Assembly: GCA_027943335.1 (NCBI GenBank)
Contig: BSBK01002159.1
Coordinates: 1-64,000 of the forward strand
From: Chamaecyparis obtusa
Taxonomy: Eukaryota; Streptophyta; Pinopsida; Cupressales; Cupressaceae
DNA: 64,000 nt
Reading direction: 5' to 3'
The notes beneath the pieces are model-generated. The model was not told where the DNA came from and did no database searches. It worked only from the letters and a program-made list of their open reading frames with translations. Of the stretch, positions 38,112-49,808 are shown one piece after another. Positions within the stretch are counted from its first letter, which is position 1, and each line of letters opens with the position of its first letter. A program made the translations under genes and the position numbers.

Positions 38112-38594
38112 CTAAGATGAACCTCCACATGTGAAATCAAAACATTCTGAGATCGTATGACCAACTTACTAAAAATAGCAAGTTTCCATAAATAGCAGCC
38201 CTACACAAGATAGCCCTTATTGAATTAAAAAATAGAAATATTTTTGGGCGATGCAAGATTGCTCTTACACCCAGGATGCTCTTGCATCAGGCGTACATTG
38301 TCAAAAGAGGGGTTGTTCGACCTCTTTCAAATATGATTCAAACTAACTGAAGGAGATGGTGTATATTAGCATAGGTTTGAGTTTATCATGTGTTCTAGGT
38401 GTGGTCATTTCCTATATTTCAGTAATTTTCTTGATTTTTTAATGGTTTTTTAGAAAAAGAAATTTGACAATGATTGTTAAAATGCAACACTAGTTATAAA
38501 ACTAGGAATCTCTTAAGTTTATTAATATTCAATGTTACTTCTATGCTGGTTTATTTTCAAAATCTTAAATTCTAATTGCATTTATATCTTTTGA
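38112..38594 (+). repeat. Left arm of 483-bp inverted repeat
   Basis: Reverse complement of 39420-39902 with no net indel and about 10 mismatches (about 98% identity). The mismatches lie in the outer two-thirds; the inner part is identical. Confidence 0.9.
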
Positions 38595-39419
38595 ACTTTT
38601 GATCCTTCTGAATTTTTGTGTTTTGGATTTCTATATCTTGACTATATCTTAAATTTTAATTGCTTGACTATATAGTTCAAAAGGATCTATTGAAGGACTT
38701 ATAATAGGATATCACTGTTACTCCTCCTATAACCTCCCAAACACTATATAAACTTAATTTACTAAAAAACAACCTTATTTCATGCACATAATAGTCAAAT
38801 AAATCAAATACTTTCTTGACCAAAAAAGTAGTGAAGTTTCTCAGTCTTTAGGGGCAAGTTACTGAATAACTACCAATAATTTGCAACTTCCAAGTATGAT
38901 TATAAATTCCAAGGTTAGAATATTCTCTGCAGATATTGTTTCACAAGATTTAAGAACATTATACCATAGTTTTTTAAAATTCTTTTACAATCAAAATGGT
39001 TTAGAAATCAGATGTCTCCCATCCTTATTTTTTGTTTCTGAGATCAATTTGTGTAAGAAATAGCTAAATTGGTTTACATTTAAAATGCTCATTTAGTCAA
39101 CATATCTATATATATGCAAAAATACCTTAAACACGGTGCCGTTGGATATTAATTTGGAGATATCACCACCTATAAAAAAATAAAAAAGAAGAGACTGCTT
39201 AAACTATGTTTCCAAATCTGAGTGATAAGTAAATAGAATGATAGTGAATAATTTGATGGATAGGTAGCATTTTCAATCATCGGCCTATTCTCCAAACATT
39301 GATAGATCACCTAACTTCCTAACTAATAATTACAATGTTTATTAAAATCAAGTAGCTCTACCAATGGAGCTAAATCTCCATCATGAACAATGACAGCTTG
39401 GTTGTGTCAATTCTGATCA
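38595..39419. other. Loop between inverted arms
   Basis: 825 bp with no gene. Its first ~60 bp (GAACTTTTGATCC, GAATTTTTGTGTTTTGG) recur just outside the right arm at about 39917-39980. Confidence 0.5.
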
Positions 39420-39902
39420 TCAAAAGATATAAATGCAATTAGAATTTAAGATTTTGAAAATAAACCAGCATAGAAGTAACATTGAATATTAATAAACTTA
39501 AGAGATTCCTAGTTTTATAACTAGTGTTGCATTTTAACAATCATTGTCAAATTTCTTTTTCTAAAAAACCATTAAAAAATCAAGAAAATTATTGAAATAT
39601 AGGAAATGACCACACCTAGAACACATGATAAACTCAAACCTATGCTAATATACACCATCTCCTTCAATTAGTTTGAAGCATATTTGAAAGAGGTCGAACA
39701 ACCCCTCTTTTGACAATGTACACCTGATGCAAGAGCATCCTGGGTGTAAGAGAAATCTTGCATCACCCAAAAATATTTCTATTTTTGAATTCAATAAGGG
39801 CTATCTTGTGTAGGGCTTCTATTTATGGAAACTTGCTATTTTTAGTAAGTTGGTCATACGATCTCGGAATGTTTTGATTTCGCATGTGGAGGTTCATCTT
39901 AG
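39420..39902 (-). repeat. Right arm of 483-bp inverted repeat
   Basis: Pairs with 38112-38594. No 8-9 bp TSD was found outside the arms, so assignment to a Mutator-like or foldback transposon is not supported. Confidence 0.9.
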
Positions 39903-40231
39903 AATTTAAGATATAGATCCTTTTGAATTTTTGTGTTTTGGATTTCTCTCTATAATTTTATTTTGTTGACTGTATTTTGAACTTTTGATGCACAACATCC
40001 ATCTTTTAATTATTTGTAATTTTAGAGGAAACTTGCTTCCAAATTCTTAGAACCCTTTAAATTTTATTGATACTATGATGTTTCTACTTTTGGGGAAACT
40101 ATTGCATAGATAAGAGATATAAATGGTGAATTTGTTCATGTCAACCCCCATAAGATGGACATGATAATTTTGGGAGCGAGCATGCCAAAACACCATAGTT
40201 GTAATGCTAATATGATGCAAAATGGTGCCAA

Positions 40232-41506
40232 CTATGCTTTTTTTATCAACACTGCACAAGATTTTGATGGAAGTGATTCTGGAGCATGGCCAAATGAAGA
40301 TGTTTCATGCGGTAAAATTAGAGGCTCTGCTACTCCACTAGAAATAAGGTTATTGGTCAAGTGTGGAACACACAGCACATCATTGAAGTGTCCCTCCCTA
40401 ACATCAATACTTCATTTCCCAATCACATTCATGTAAGTGTGATTTCCCATCAAAATAGGTTGACCTTTGTAAGGCTCAAATGATGAAAACATGGACTGTG
40501 AAGAAGCCATATGATGAGAAGCCCTTGAATCTAGAAGCCATCTACCTAAATCAAGACTTGAAGAAGCATACAAAGCTTGTCCTTTTTGAGTGAAAAATGT
40601 GTGACCCTTTCCTTTATCTTTTTCTGAATTTGGTGAAGAAGAATTTGAGGTAGACATCTTGGAAGGCAAATTGATGTTGTTTTTGACAAGAAGATTCTTC
40701 AATTCATCAATATCCTTCTTATAACAAAAGTGTTCTTCATGTCCATCCTTTTTGCAATATGAACAAAACTGCTTCTCCTTTGAAAATTCACCCTTTTGAG
40801 GTGATGTAGAAGTGTCATGTTGTGTGGAAGTGAATTTTACACCTTCTTGTTGAGACTTAGACTTCCAATTCTTCTTCTTCTTCTTTTGACTTTGATTTCC
40901 TTGAATCTCATGATTAGCCACCAATGCCTTGGAAGTTGAAGACTTGGGAATCCCCAACATTTCTGAAAATGACTCAAATGAAGGCTTAATGAAGGCACTA
41001 CCCATGGTCAACTTGTGAGTATTGTAACTTGAAACAAAAGTTGCATATTCAGGAGGAAGATGTTTTAACAATTGACTAACCAAATTTTTATCCTTCATTG
41101 GATTACCACAATCATCAAGTTGTGCTCTATAATCATTGACTTTGTTGAGATAATCTTGGATTGTGTCAAAATTTTTGGGCTCTAATTTGAGGACATCAGT
41201 CTCAATTGTGAATCCCATTTTTTCATCCACTTTACCAAACAAATCTGCAAGTTTATCCCAAGTGTCTTTAGCATCATTTATGATTTTGATGTGATACATG
41301 ACAACTTTAGAAACATTCTTCTTCAAGACTCCTAAAGCTTTAAATTTTTTGCATGACCAATTACCTACTACAACTACATCATCATCGATGAGTTTTTTAA
41401 TTGTACCATCCACATAAGGATTTAAACCTTTAATCATTAACTTGCTCCATACATTATCTTTCCATGTAGCATAGTTATGTGGAGTTAATTTCACAATAGA
41501 ACCCAT
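40232..41506 (-). pseudogene. Copia gag and protease start
   Basis: The likely start is the Met of MGSIVKLTPHNYATWK (41506), the copia gag N-terminal pattern; an upstream in-frame Met at 41560 gives a less typical start. The gag body (DTWDKLADLF, LLKHLPPEYATF) is followed by a Lys-rich stretch, one zinc knuckle (CSYCKKDGHEEHFC) and the protease site, which reads LLDSRASHHM where the family has DSGASHHM, so the catalytic loop Gly is Arg. A TGA at 40412 interrupts it; reading on, [18 protein letters not shown] is the usual block before integrase. Then homology is lost. Non-functional. Confidence 0.8.
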
Positions 41507-43170
41507 AATGCAAAATGAAAAAGAGAACAAGAAAGAGAGAGACACCAACACACAAGACACCCCCCTAATTCACTCAATCAAAGAACATCCCCCCCCCAAA
41601 AAAAAATTAAAAATTAAAAATTAAAAAAAATGATGATTTTGGCACTTTATAGCTAGTGCATGTACAATTGCCACTTGTCAAAATGGATCAAAGTGGACTT
41701 CTAATTTTGATGTTTACAATAGAAAATATGAAGCTATAGTAGACTCAAGAAGATAAGACACAAGATCCCTCAAAGAGATCATCAATTACAAGTGCCAAAA
41801 TAGGCCAAAATAAACCATATTCTGAAACTACTATGTCCACTCAAAATTTCTCCAAGCTAATACTAGATCTAGAAAGTAGACAAAAAATCATGTACTTTCA
41901 AAAAAAATTGCACTTGCAAATGTGTCCGTATGAGCCCAAATGAAGCCTCTAAAGTTGCAAAAATAGGGATCAGACAGGTATAGTCACCAAAAACTACAAT
42001 TTCCACCAAATTTGTGCACCAAAACCATAAAATAGCTGTACCACTAAAAATTTCAAGAAATTCTACCCAAAATATAAAAAAATGCACTCAATTTGGAGTC
42101 CGAATGACCAAGTTATGGCCTCCCAAAGTTGGACTGCCAAATCAAAACTACATATCGTGAGGGCTGCAAAAATTTTGAAACCCTGCTAACATCATCTATT
42201 TAGTTTCTTAAATGTGATAGTCAAATGACCATCCTGATAGTCTAAAAATGCCCAGATTTGATAGTCATACGACTGTCAAATTATACCTCATAAAATGGGG
42301 ATGTGAACACTGTCTTAAATTTGACATCTTGGGGACCGTCACAACAATGTAAAAAAGGTCCACTTTGACAGCTAGATGAACGTCAAATTAAACACAATGA
42401 AAATGTTGAAAAATGCAATTTTTTTTTTAAATACCAAGTTATCTACTAGCTCCTTCTGTCATGTTTTGATTGGTTGTTCTTGCGTGGAGGATGTATATGT
42501 CACGTGTCCACCTGCATGGGCTACGGAGGTGGCCCAGTGATGGGTGGGTGGGCGGTGGGCAGGTGGTGGGTGGATCGGTGGTAGTGGATGAGTGGGTGTC
42601 ATAGTGGTGACAGGGTGATAGGTGGATGTGGGATATTTATCCCACATTCACCGTGTGCTGGGATTGTATGTTGTTTATATATGGTCGTGCCCCGTAAGAA
42701 ATAAAAAAATACGATCCCTTTAAGGAGTTTGTTACTCGTGCATGAGCCTTGAGCTTGGCTCATCACCTGAGCTCAGCTTGGCAACTTGAGCTAGGCTCAG
42801 CTTGGATGTGAGGGTGTTGGGCTCAGCTCAGGATGTGCTTTGATAGTTCTGATGGGACAGTGACTAGAGCTTATCTCTTCTTGGCTCGTTTGGCCGACTC
42901 AGGTTGGGTTCCTGTACTGTCCAAAACAAAGGCCATATTTTTGCTACAAAATATATCTCCAAAAAAATATAGATCTGAAAATAGAAATAAGTTACCAAAT
43001 TTGCAAATTTATAGTCAAAATTTATGGAAATAGCCACCTGAATGCAATGGTGAGGTCCGATCTTGCTCAAAACACTCCCATAAAATGCTAATCCTAGATT
43101 TGGTTTGTGGCCCTCCAAAAGTTGAAGCAATCAATGGCTCTCCAATGGCTATGCAATGAAGACTCCTATC
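41507..43170 (-). other. Leader of the copia fragment
   Basis: The part at about 41620-42130 is homologous, in reverse orientation, to the leader of element C (47500-48010). The rest (about 42170-43060) has no counterpart in C and includes small hairpins (42205-42400), a G-rich tract with a G-quadruplex-type motif (42542-42559) and GAGCTCAGCTTGG-type repeats near 42760-42830; it may be an insertion. Confidence 0.5.
42542..42559 (+). other. G-quadruplex-type motif
   Basis: Four GGG runs with loops of 1, 1 and 4 bases (GGGTGGGTGGGCGGTGGG), within a GGTGGGTGG-rich tract to about 42600. Confidence 0.6.
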
Positions 43171-43182
43171 ACTCTGATACCA
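43171..43182 (-). other. Primer-binding site of the copia fragment
   Basis: TGGTATCAGAGT on the minus strand, directly adjacent to the LTR. Confidence 0.8.
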
Positions 43183-43675
43183 TGTAAGAATTTTCCTAAG
43201 GCAAAGAATAAATGTCAAGATCTAGAAGTTTAAAAGATAGCACAAGAGAGACAAAATATGATATGATCAAATGATCAAATAATGAATAATAGATAGATTG
43301 ATTGATTACAATGTACGAATTCCTCAATATATAGGCAACGCGAAAAGACTACATGATAAGGAGATGATAAGCTATCAACCACACTAGGTGGAATCACGTG
43401 TCCACCAAAGGCGGATCATCCTCCATTATACATCAAAGTATGTAAAACATGTGCAGCAATGAGAGGATGATAATGTGATAAGAGCACTAAAGGTGGATCT
43501 CACACACAAAGAGGTATGTGATGACAACTATCACACCTAAAGTGGAAATTCTCCTAACCATGTGCTAAAATGAAATGCAAACTCCTAGGTGTCACAATGA
43601 CAACTAATATGCAAATGCATTATCCTAAGTAAACTTAAGTAAAGTGTAATTAGTGAATATTTAATTACACCAATA
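43183..43675 (-). repeat. 5' LTR of the copia fragment
   Basis: 493 bp, homologous to the LTRs of element C (46789-47275). It has a TATA box (CCTATATATTG, near 43340) in matching position. Confidence 0.85.
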
Positions 43676-44217
43676 GTGCACAAAGATGGAAACATGTATA
43701 ATGTCAAAACTCATAGTGTTCCTTAGTTGAAATGAGCAACATTGTGTATCTTTAAAACTGTCATTCATAGCATCAAACCGTATGCACCAACAACTCTAAT
43801 TGGTTAGGTAAATGCTAGTGGCAACCTCATTTGGCACACAAAGTCACTCAAATGCTACCGACTACTCCGAACCGAAGTGTCCCTCAAGGTCCCTTCAACA
43901 TGAAATCGACAATCTTTACAAAGTTATATCACAGAGCTTGTGCGAGGTATCATAAAACTGCCAGGTGTAGCATGATTGTGTTGCTGAGGCCTACAATAAC
44001 TTATCTTAGTTTTTGGAGATTCAAATTTGTTTAAATTTGGCAACACAATCTTGATTGATGTCAAAACTCACAGTGTTCCTCAGTTGAAATGAGAAACATT
44101 ACGTATCTTTTGAACCGTTAGTTGCAGCATTGAATCATCTGTGCCAATAGCTTCGATTGGCCAGGTAAACACTACTAACAACCTCATTTGGCACATAGAC
44201 TCACTCAAACGCTGTCA
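43676..44217 (+). repeat. Tandem ~350-bp repeat, left part
   Basis: About 1.5 units. Shared words are GTTCC[CT][CT]AGTTGAAATGAG, GAAGTGTCCCTCAAGG, TATCTTAGTTTTTGGAGATTC and TTTGGCACA. The array is interrupted at 44218 by element A and resumes at 58918. Confidence 0.8.
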
Positions 44218-44789
44218 TGTTAGAAATAGGGAATACTGAGAGGGGGGGGTGAATTAGTATTTTGCAAAATTTTGCTTTCACCTAATTATGGATATAACAG
44301 ATTATCTTAATACATGCATAACATAGTAAACTAAATAACATGCATAGCAATAAAGCAAATGAACTCATAACACATTATTTGTTCTTGAGGAAACCATGGC
44401 CAAGGGAAAAACCCCAGTGGGGATGGTACCCACAAAGATTCACTAATCAAAAGTATCCTGTTAAGATTGTTGACCTTGTTAGGAGCCTATTACATGCATA
44501 TAGTGTCTCAGTCCTGATTAAGGGACTTTAGGCCTTGTTAGAAGCCTCAAGCCTGCTAAGAGTTGGTAGTACAAAATATGATTACTAGATGAGCCCACTA
44601 CCCAAACAAATAATGTACAATGATTACTGATTACAAAATATGGCAAGGTACATAACCTTATATTGCTTTCTTTTCTTTCACAACTTCGCATCAATATCTC
44701 TTCACTTATATGTTCGCTATACCATCTATATCATTACAATTTTCTTCTTCTTTGCATTTACATATGCCTTATATTTATATAAGTTATTA
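44218..44789 (-). repeat. 3' LTR of element A, distal part
   Basis: Matches 57869 onward (about 90% by eye), with the C-run motif near 44234-44255. It breaks off at TATTA (44785-44789), the TSD of B. Confidence 0.9.
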
Positions 44790-46788
44790 TGTAACGCCTT
44801 GCCAGGGAACCCAAAAAAATTAACCTAGAACATAAAACTAAGTTTGGTGAACATTTTTTTTTCTAAAGTTAACATATAAGATAAACAACAGTGCATTAGA
44901 AATTACCATTTACTCACATTAAACCAACAACCAAACATATTACAAACCTTGAGGGTCCCATGACATAGAATTGCTTAAGAACAAAACACAACTAAAGAAT
45001 GATAACAAAAGATTCCATAACATATAAATTACAATTACATCATAAAACAATAAATACAATTCTCATGGTCATCCATGATATCTACATAAACTCACATCCA
45101 CTGCACAAGTTGTAGGGTATGTAGTAATCACTCTAACTAATAATAATACAATGTCCAGATTAGGTATCACATGCGATACTCTAATACAGGATTACAAATA
45201 ATGAAGATAAGAAAGAAACATCAATGAAGAAGCATAATGAATCCATCTGCTGGATCACCATCAAGCACCGACATCAGGATGTCGAATCTCAAATGGTAAA
45301 GAATCACTACCACCAGTCTGTGTAGAACCATAAAGGCCTACCCCACCGTGCTGAGGAGATAACAAAAAACCCCAATCAGATAACCAATACAAAACAATGA
45401 TAAAACCCTAAGCAGAAGGATCCTAAAAGCATTCTAACTCAAGGTGTATAAAATAAAGTTATAGGTACAACTCACTAATCCAAAGGTAATTGACACATGT
45501 AGAATAACCAGACTATGCATAGAAATGTGTCATCATGTACGTCTAACCCTTGAGTTTTGTCCTGGTAATCTCTCTAGATCCCGACACCCAAGTGACCATA
45601 CACAACATCAATGACCTCTCGTACAGACGAAGTCATCAACTATGCCAACCCATCCCTTTTAAAGGGAGCTAGTCATCTTCTCAACACCATCTTAGTCTGT
45701 ACTAGAACTTAAGCATGGGCGAGGACTCATATCTTATTAGGTTCATTTGTTTTCCCTTAGTTATATTAGGTTATCACTTGATTAAAGAAACTTACAATAA
45801 GTGATCCTAGCAACCACTTGTAATGCTAATATGATGCAAAATGGTAAACTACATACATATTGCAAGCCACCCCCTACTACATATCTAGGTAAACTACCCT
45901 AGGCTCACCGATCTCTCCTAGATCTAACATAGATAGAAATCAGGTAGTCACACTTCCAGAAACATCACAGGAATCTAGGAAAGACTACAAATACATAACC
46001 ATAGAAAAGTAGTACAACATGAGCCTATACAGTCAGAGATGGAATTACATCACATTCCACTCACACCAACCAAAAATAGAAAACATGATCATAGAAAACA
46101 ATTTCCCAGTCTCTGTACTTTCCCTAGGTCATCTAATACCCATATAATAGGGAAACCCAACAATCAAGAAAGATAAAATCACATTACATAAAAACAACCA
46201 ATTTCAGTATACAAAAGTGCATATACAAATACAAGATAAATCACACATTTCAATATTATGTAAATGACCAAATGCACACATTTTTGAAAGCACATCTATG
46301 ATAAAATTATACATCAAATCTAGACTAGATTTAAATGATTATCTCAAAATCAATCAATTTATCTAAACCTAATCTACTTTGCCAATTGGATTCAAAGTCC
46401 ATCAAATCAAATAATTAACTCAAATTTTCGTTGAGCAATCTATGTCCAATTTGGAAATAAGGTTTGATTCTAAAATCAAATAAGAAATTAAATTCTATTT
46501 CAAACTAAATATCAATTTTAACATTTTAAACATAATTATTCTTAAAATTAGGCTTTACGTTTGAAAAATTACTATAGAACCAATAATAATAATTCTATCA
46601 AGTCATTATTAATCACCCTATTAAACAAAGTTTATTAAAATATCTAATAAACAAAAATATACGTCCCTCATAATAAAACAATAAATTAATCCCATTTAAA
46701 AACTTAGTAATTAAACAAAATTTATTTAAGTTAATTATTAAATAATATATTAATAAACAAATTATATTTACAAATTTTGATTTAATTT

Positions 46789-47275
46789 TGTTGGTGTAAT
46801 TAAGTATTTACTAATTACACTTTACTTAAGTTTACTTAGGATAATGCATTTGCATATTAGTTGTCTTTGAGACACTTAGGAGTTTGCATTTCATTTTAGC
46901 ACATGGTTAGGAGAATCTCCACTTTAGGTGTGATAGTTGTCATCACATACCTCATTGTGGGTGAGATCCACCTTTAGTGCTCTTATCACATTATCATCCT
47001 AATCCATCGCACATACTTTCATGTACAATGGAGGATGATCCACCTTTGGTGGACATGTGATTCCACCTTGTGTGGGTGATATCTTATCATCTCCTTATCA
47101 TGTAGTCTTATTGCATTGCCTATATATTTAGGCACTCCTACATTGTATATTGAATTCATTGAATCTATTATTCATTATTTGATCATTTGATCACATCATA
47201 TTTTGTCTCTCGTGTGCTATCTCTTGAGCTTCTAGATCTTGGTTTCCATTCTTTGCCTTAGGAAAATTCTTACAT
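46789..47275 (+). repeat. 5' LTR of element C
   Basis: 487 bp from TGTTGGTGTAATT to AATTCTTACA. TATA-type TATATATTTA lies near 47120. Confidence 0.9.
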
Positions 47276-47287
47276 GGTATCAGAGTC
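47276..47287 (+). other. Primer-binding site of element C
   Basis: TGGTATCAGAGT directly follows the LTR; 11 of 12 bases match the initiator-Met complement. Confidence 0.85.
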
Positions 47288-48071
47288 ATAGGAGTTTCAT
47301 TTGTATAGCCTATTTTGAGAGATTTTTATTGCAGGTCAAAATTGGAGCTTGCTGGTGCAAATCAGAGGTTGGAATCACATTGAGGAGGTCCAAAAACCCC
47401 TAAATAAAATTTTGTTTCATCCAAATCGTACATCTGAAGCCAAATCTAGAGCCATTTGAATTTTCAAGGTTCGGTGGCGGCGATTCAGAAAAAATAATTT
47501 TAGAGGCAATTTTCAAACAGCGATATCTCAGTCATCCGGACTCCTTTTTCAAAGCAATTTTTTTTGTTTTGGGGTATAATTTCACAATCTACACAATGGT
47601 GTAGGTGATTTTTGATTTCTGTTTCTGATATTTTCTAAAAATCGCAAATCCAGATTTTTACAACTTTAGAGGCTTCGTTCGAGCTCATATGGACACATTT
47701 TCAAGTGCTATTTTTTTTTAAAGTTCATGATTTTCTGTCTACTTTCCAGATCTGGTATCAGTTTGGAAAAAGTTTGAGTAGACATAGTACTTTTAGAATT
47801 TGGTCTATTTTGGCCTATTTTTGGCACTTGTAATTTGTTAGATCCTTGAGAGATCTTGTGTCTTATTTGTTTGAGTCTAATATAGCTTCATATTTTCTGT
47901 TGTAATCATCAAAATCAAAAGTCCACTTTGATCAATTTTGGCAAGTGGCAATTGTACATGCACTATATATAAAGTGTCAAAATCATCTATTTTGGGGGGG
48001 TTCTTTGGCTCATTGCATTTTGGGGGGTGCATTATTTTTTTGGTCTCATTGTTTCATGTGAGAAGTACATC

Positions 48072-49115
48072 ATGGATGGTTTCATTAAGTTGACAAGATG
48101 GAACTATAAGAAATGGAGTGAATTAGTTCTTGCTCATCTTAGTGAGCATAACCTATTGTCCTATTTGTATGTGGATATGGATATTAAAAGTCCTTCTTAC
48201 AATTGTGACTCTTATGAAAAAGATTGTCAGGTTATCTATTGGAATATGTCAATGGATGTTATAGAGTCTCTTGATGACTATGATGATGAGACAGAAAAAG
48301 TTCCTGATCTTTGGACTGTTCTTTGGAAAATGTATGGAGATCCACATATTCCTCCACTTCCAAAACGTCCAGAACCTCCAGTTGCAGCTCCATCTCCTCC
48401 TATTGAGACTACTTCTACTCTTGCTCCTGATGATGCTTGCATTCACATAGCCATGGGTTCGGGTGATTTAGTGCAGCAAGATATTCATTGTCTTCCAGAC
48501 TTGGTTCCATGGGATGACTACTTGACAGACATTGCAGGTTTGTTTGTGGAGTCCTATACTTCAGATTTGGGAGACTTTATTGATGATATTCATCTTCTCT
48601 TTGGTGAAGATGATCCTTCTTCAGTTGTTGCGAGGGAACATGCTGACCCTCATATTCATTCTCTACTTGATCATTCTTTCGAGGGTGATGTGATTGTGGA
48701 TACTTTGATACAATAGTTGGAGGAGGTCACTTTCTCTTCAAAGGAGATACTTGGGTCTTTGGTACATGTTCTACATTCATCCTCAGGTGACCCTGATTTG
48801 TCTTTTTCAGTAGAGTGGCTTAGTACACATGATTTGGAGGAGGCACCTTTCAGCTTTGACATGGGGACACTTGAGCAGGTTTCAGAGATTCCATACTTTT
48901 TGAGGTTTCTTCCTATAGATTGGGGAGGAGGCTTCACCTATACACCTTTGGTCTTGTTTCTTCCTAAGGGGAGGAATGTTGTTCTACACTCATGGAGTAG
49001 TTTCTACATTGAGTTTGGAGCATCTACCATTGGTGTTCATTCTACATTGAGGGGGGGCTACTTGGTCTCTCTTCCACTTCTTCTATCTTATGGGGGGGAT
49101 ATTTTCCTCACATGA
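48072..49115 (+). pseudogene. Element C ORF: gag N-terminus plus acidic Pro-rich tail
   Basis: 347 codons from ATG 48072 to TGA, interrupted only by a TAG at 48714-48716 where Gln would fit (one C-to-T). The N-terminus FIKLTRWNYKKWSELVLAHL follows the copia gag pattern and aligns with VKLTPHNYATWKDNVW of the nearby fragment; VPDLWTVLWKMYGDP also fits gag. After about residue 105 a Pro-rich hinge leads into an acidic, Asp/Leu-rich region and a final hydrophobic, Ser/Gly-rich segment, neither seen in copia gag. There is no zinc knuckle and no protease. It may be read through or just recently broken. The function of the novel part is unknown. Confidence 0.7.
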
Positions 49116-49313
49116 GGTCTTCTCTCTCATCTTCTATTATTTGTATTCATCTCTCTTTTGGGGGGAGGGTTTTTCCCATGAGGTTTTCCCTCTTTCTCCA
49201 CTTTATGAGAGATTGCATTGTTCTTGCATATTGTACATGGGTACCTAACATGGCCTAGTAGCTGGGACCCATCTTGCATTGTGAGCTTAAGTGCACTCCC
49301 CTAAGTTGCACTT

Positions 49314-49322
49314 AAGGGGAGG
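49314..49322 (+). other. Polypurine tract of element C
   Basis: AAGGGGAGG immediately before the 3' LTR start at 49323. Confidence 0.85.
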
Positions 49323-49808
49323 TGTTGGTGTAATTAAGTATTTACTAATTACACTTTACTTAAGTTTACTTAGGATAATGCATTTTCATGTTAGTTGTCT
49401 TTGAGACACTTAGGAGTTTGCATTTCATTTTAGCACATCGTTAGGAGAATCTCTATTTTAAGTGTAATAGTTGTCATCACATACCTCGTTGTGTGTGAGA
49501 TCCACCTTTAGTGCTCTTATCACATTATCATCCTAATCCATTGCACATACTTTCATGTACAATGGAGGATGATCCACCTTTGGTGGAAATGTGATTCCAC
49601 CTTGTGTGGGTGATATCTTATCATCTCCTTATCATGTAGTCTTATTGCATTGCCTATATATTTAGGCAATCCTACATTGTATATTGAATTCATTGAATCT
49701 ATTATTCATTATTTGATCATTTGATCACGTCATATTTTGTGTCTCTTGTGCTATCTCTTGAGCTTCTAGATCTTGGTTTCTATTCTTTGCCTTAGGCAAA
49801 TTCTTACA
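49323..49808 (+). repeat. 3' LTR of element C
   Basis: 486 bp, about 17 differences from the 5' LTR by eye. Confidence 0.9.

Larger units (their letters stand above)
40232..43675 (-). mobile_element. Truncated Ty1/copia element
   Basis: Minus orientation: LTR 43183-43675, primer site 43171-43182, a leader of about 1.66 kb, then gag and the start of the protease. Homology stops near 40232-40330, with integrase, reverse transcriptase, RNase H and the 3' LTR missing. The LTR and part of the leader are homologous to element C. It abuts the tandem array at 43676. Confidence 0.75.
46789..49808 (+). mobile_element. Element C: small non-autonomous copia-like LTR element
   Basis: 3020 bp with perfect TSD AATTT (46784-46788 and 49809-49813), LTRs of 487 and 486 bp about 96-97% identical by eye, a primer site, a leader of about 0.8 kb, one ORF and a polypurine tract. 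LTR and leader are homologous to the copia fragment at 40232-43675, so it is a deletion/replacement derivative without pol. It is the youngest insertion of the nest. Confidence 0.9.

Noticed and set aside
38112..39902. Mutator-like transposon with 483-bp terminal inverted repeats
   Set aside because: No 8-9 bp target duplication outside the arms and no transposase in the loop.
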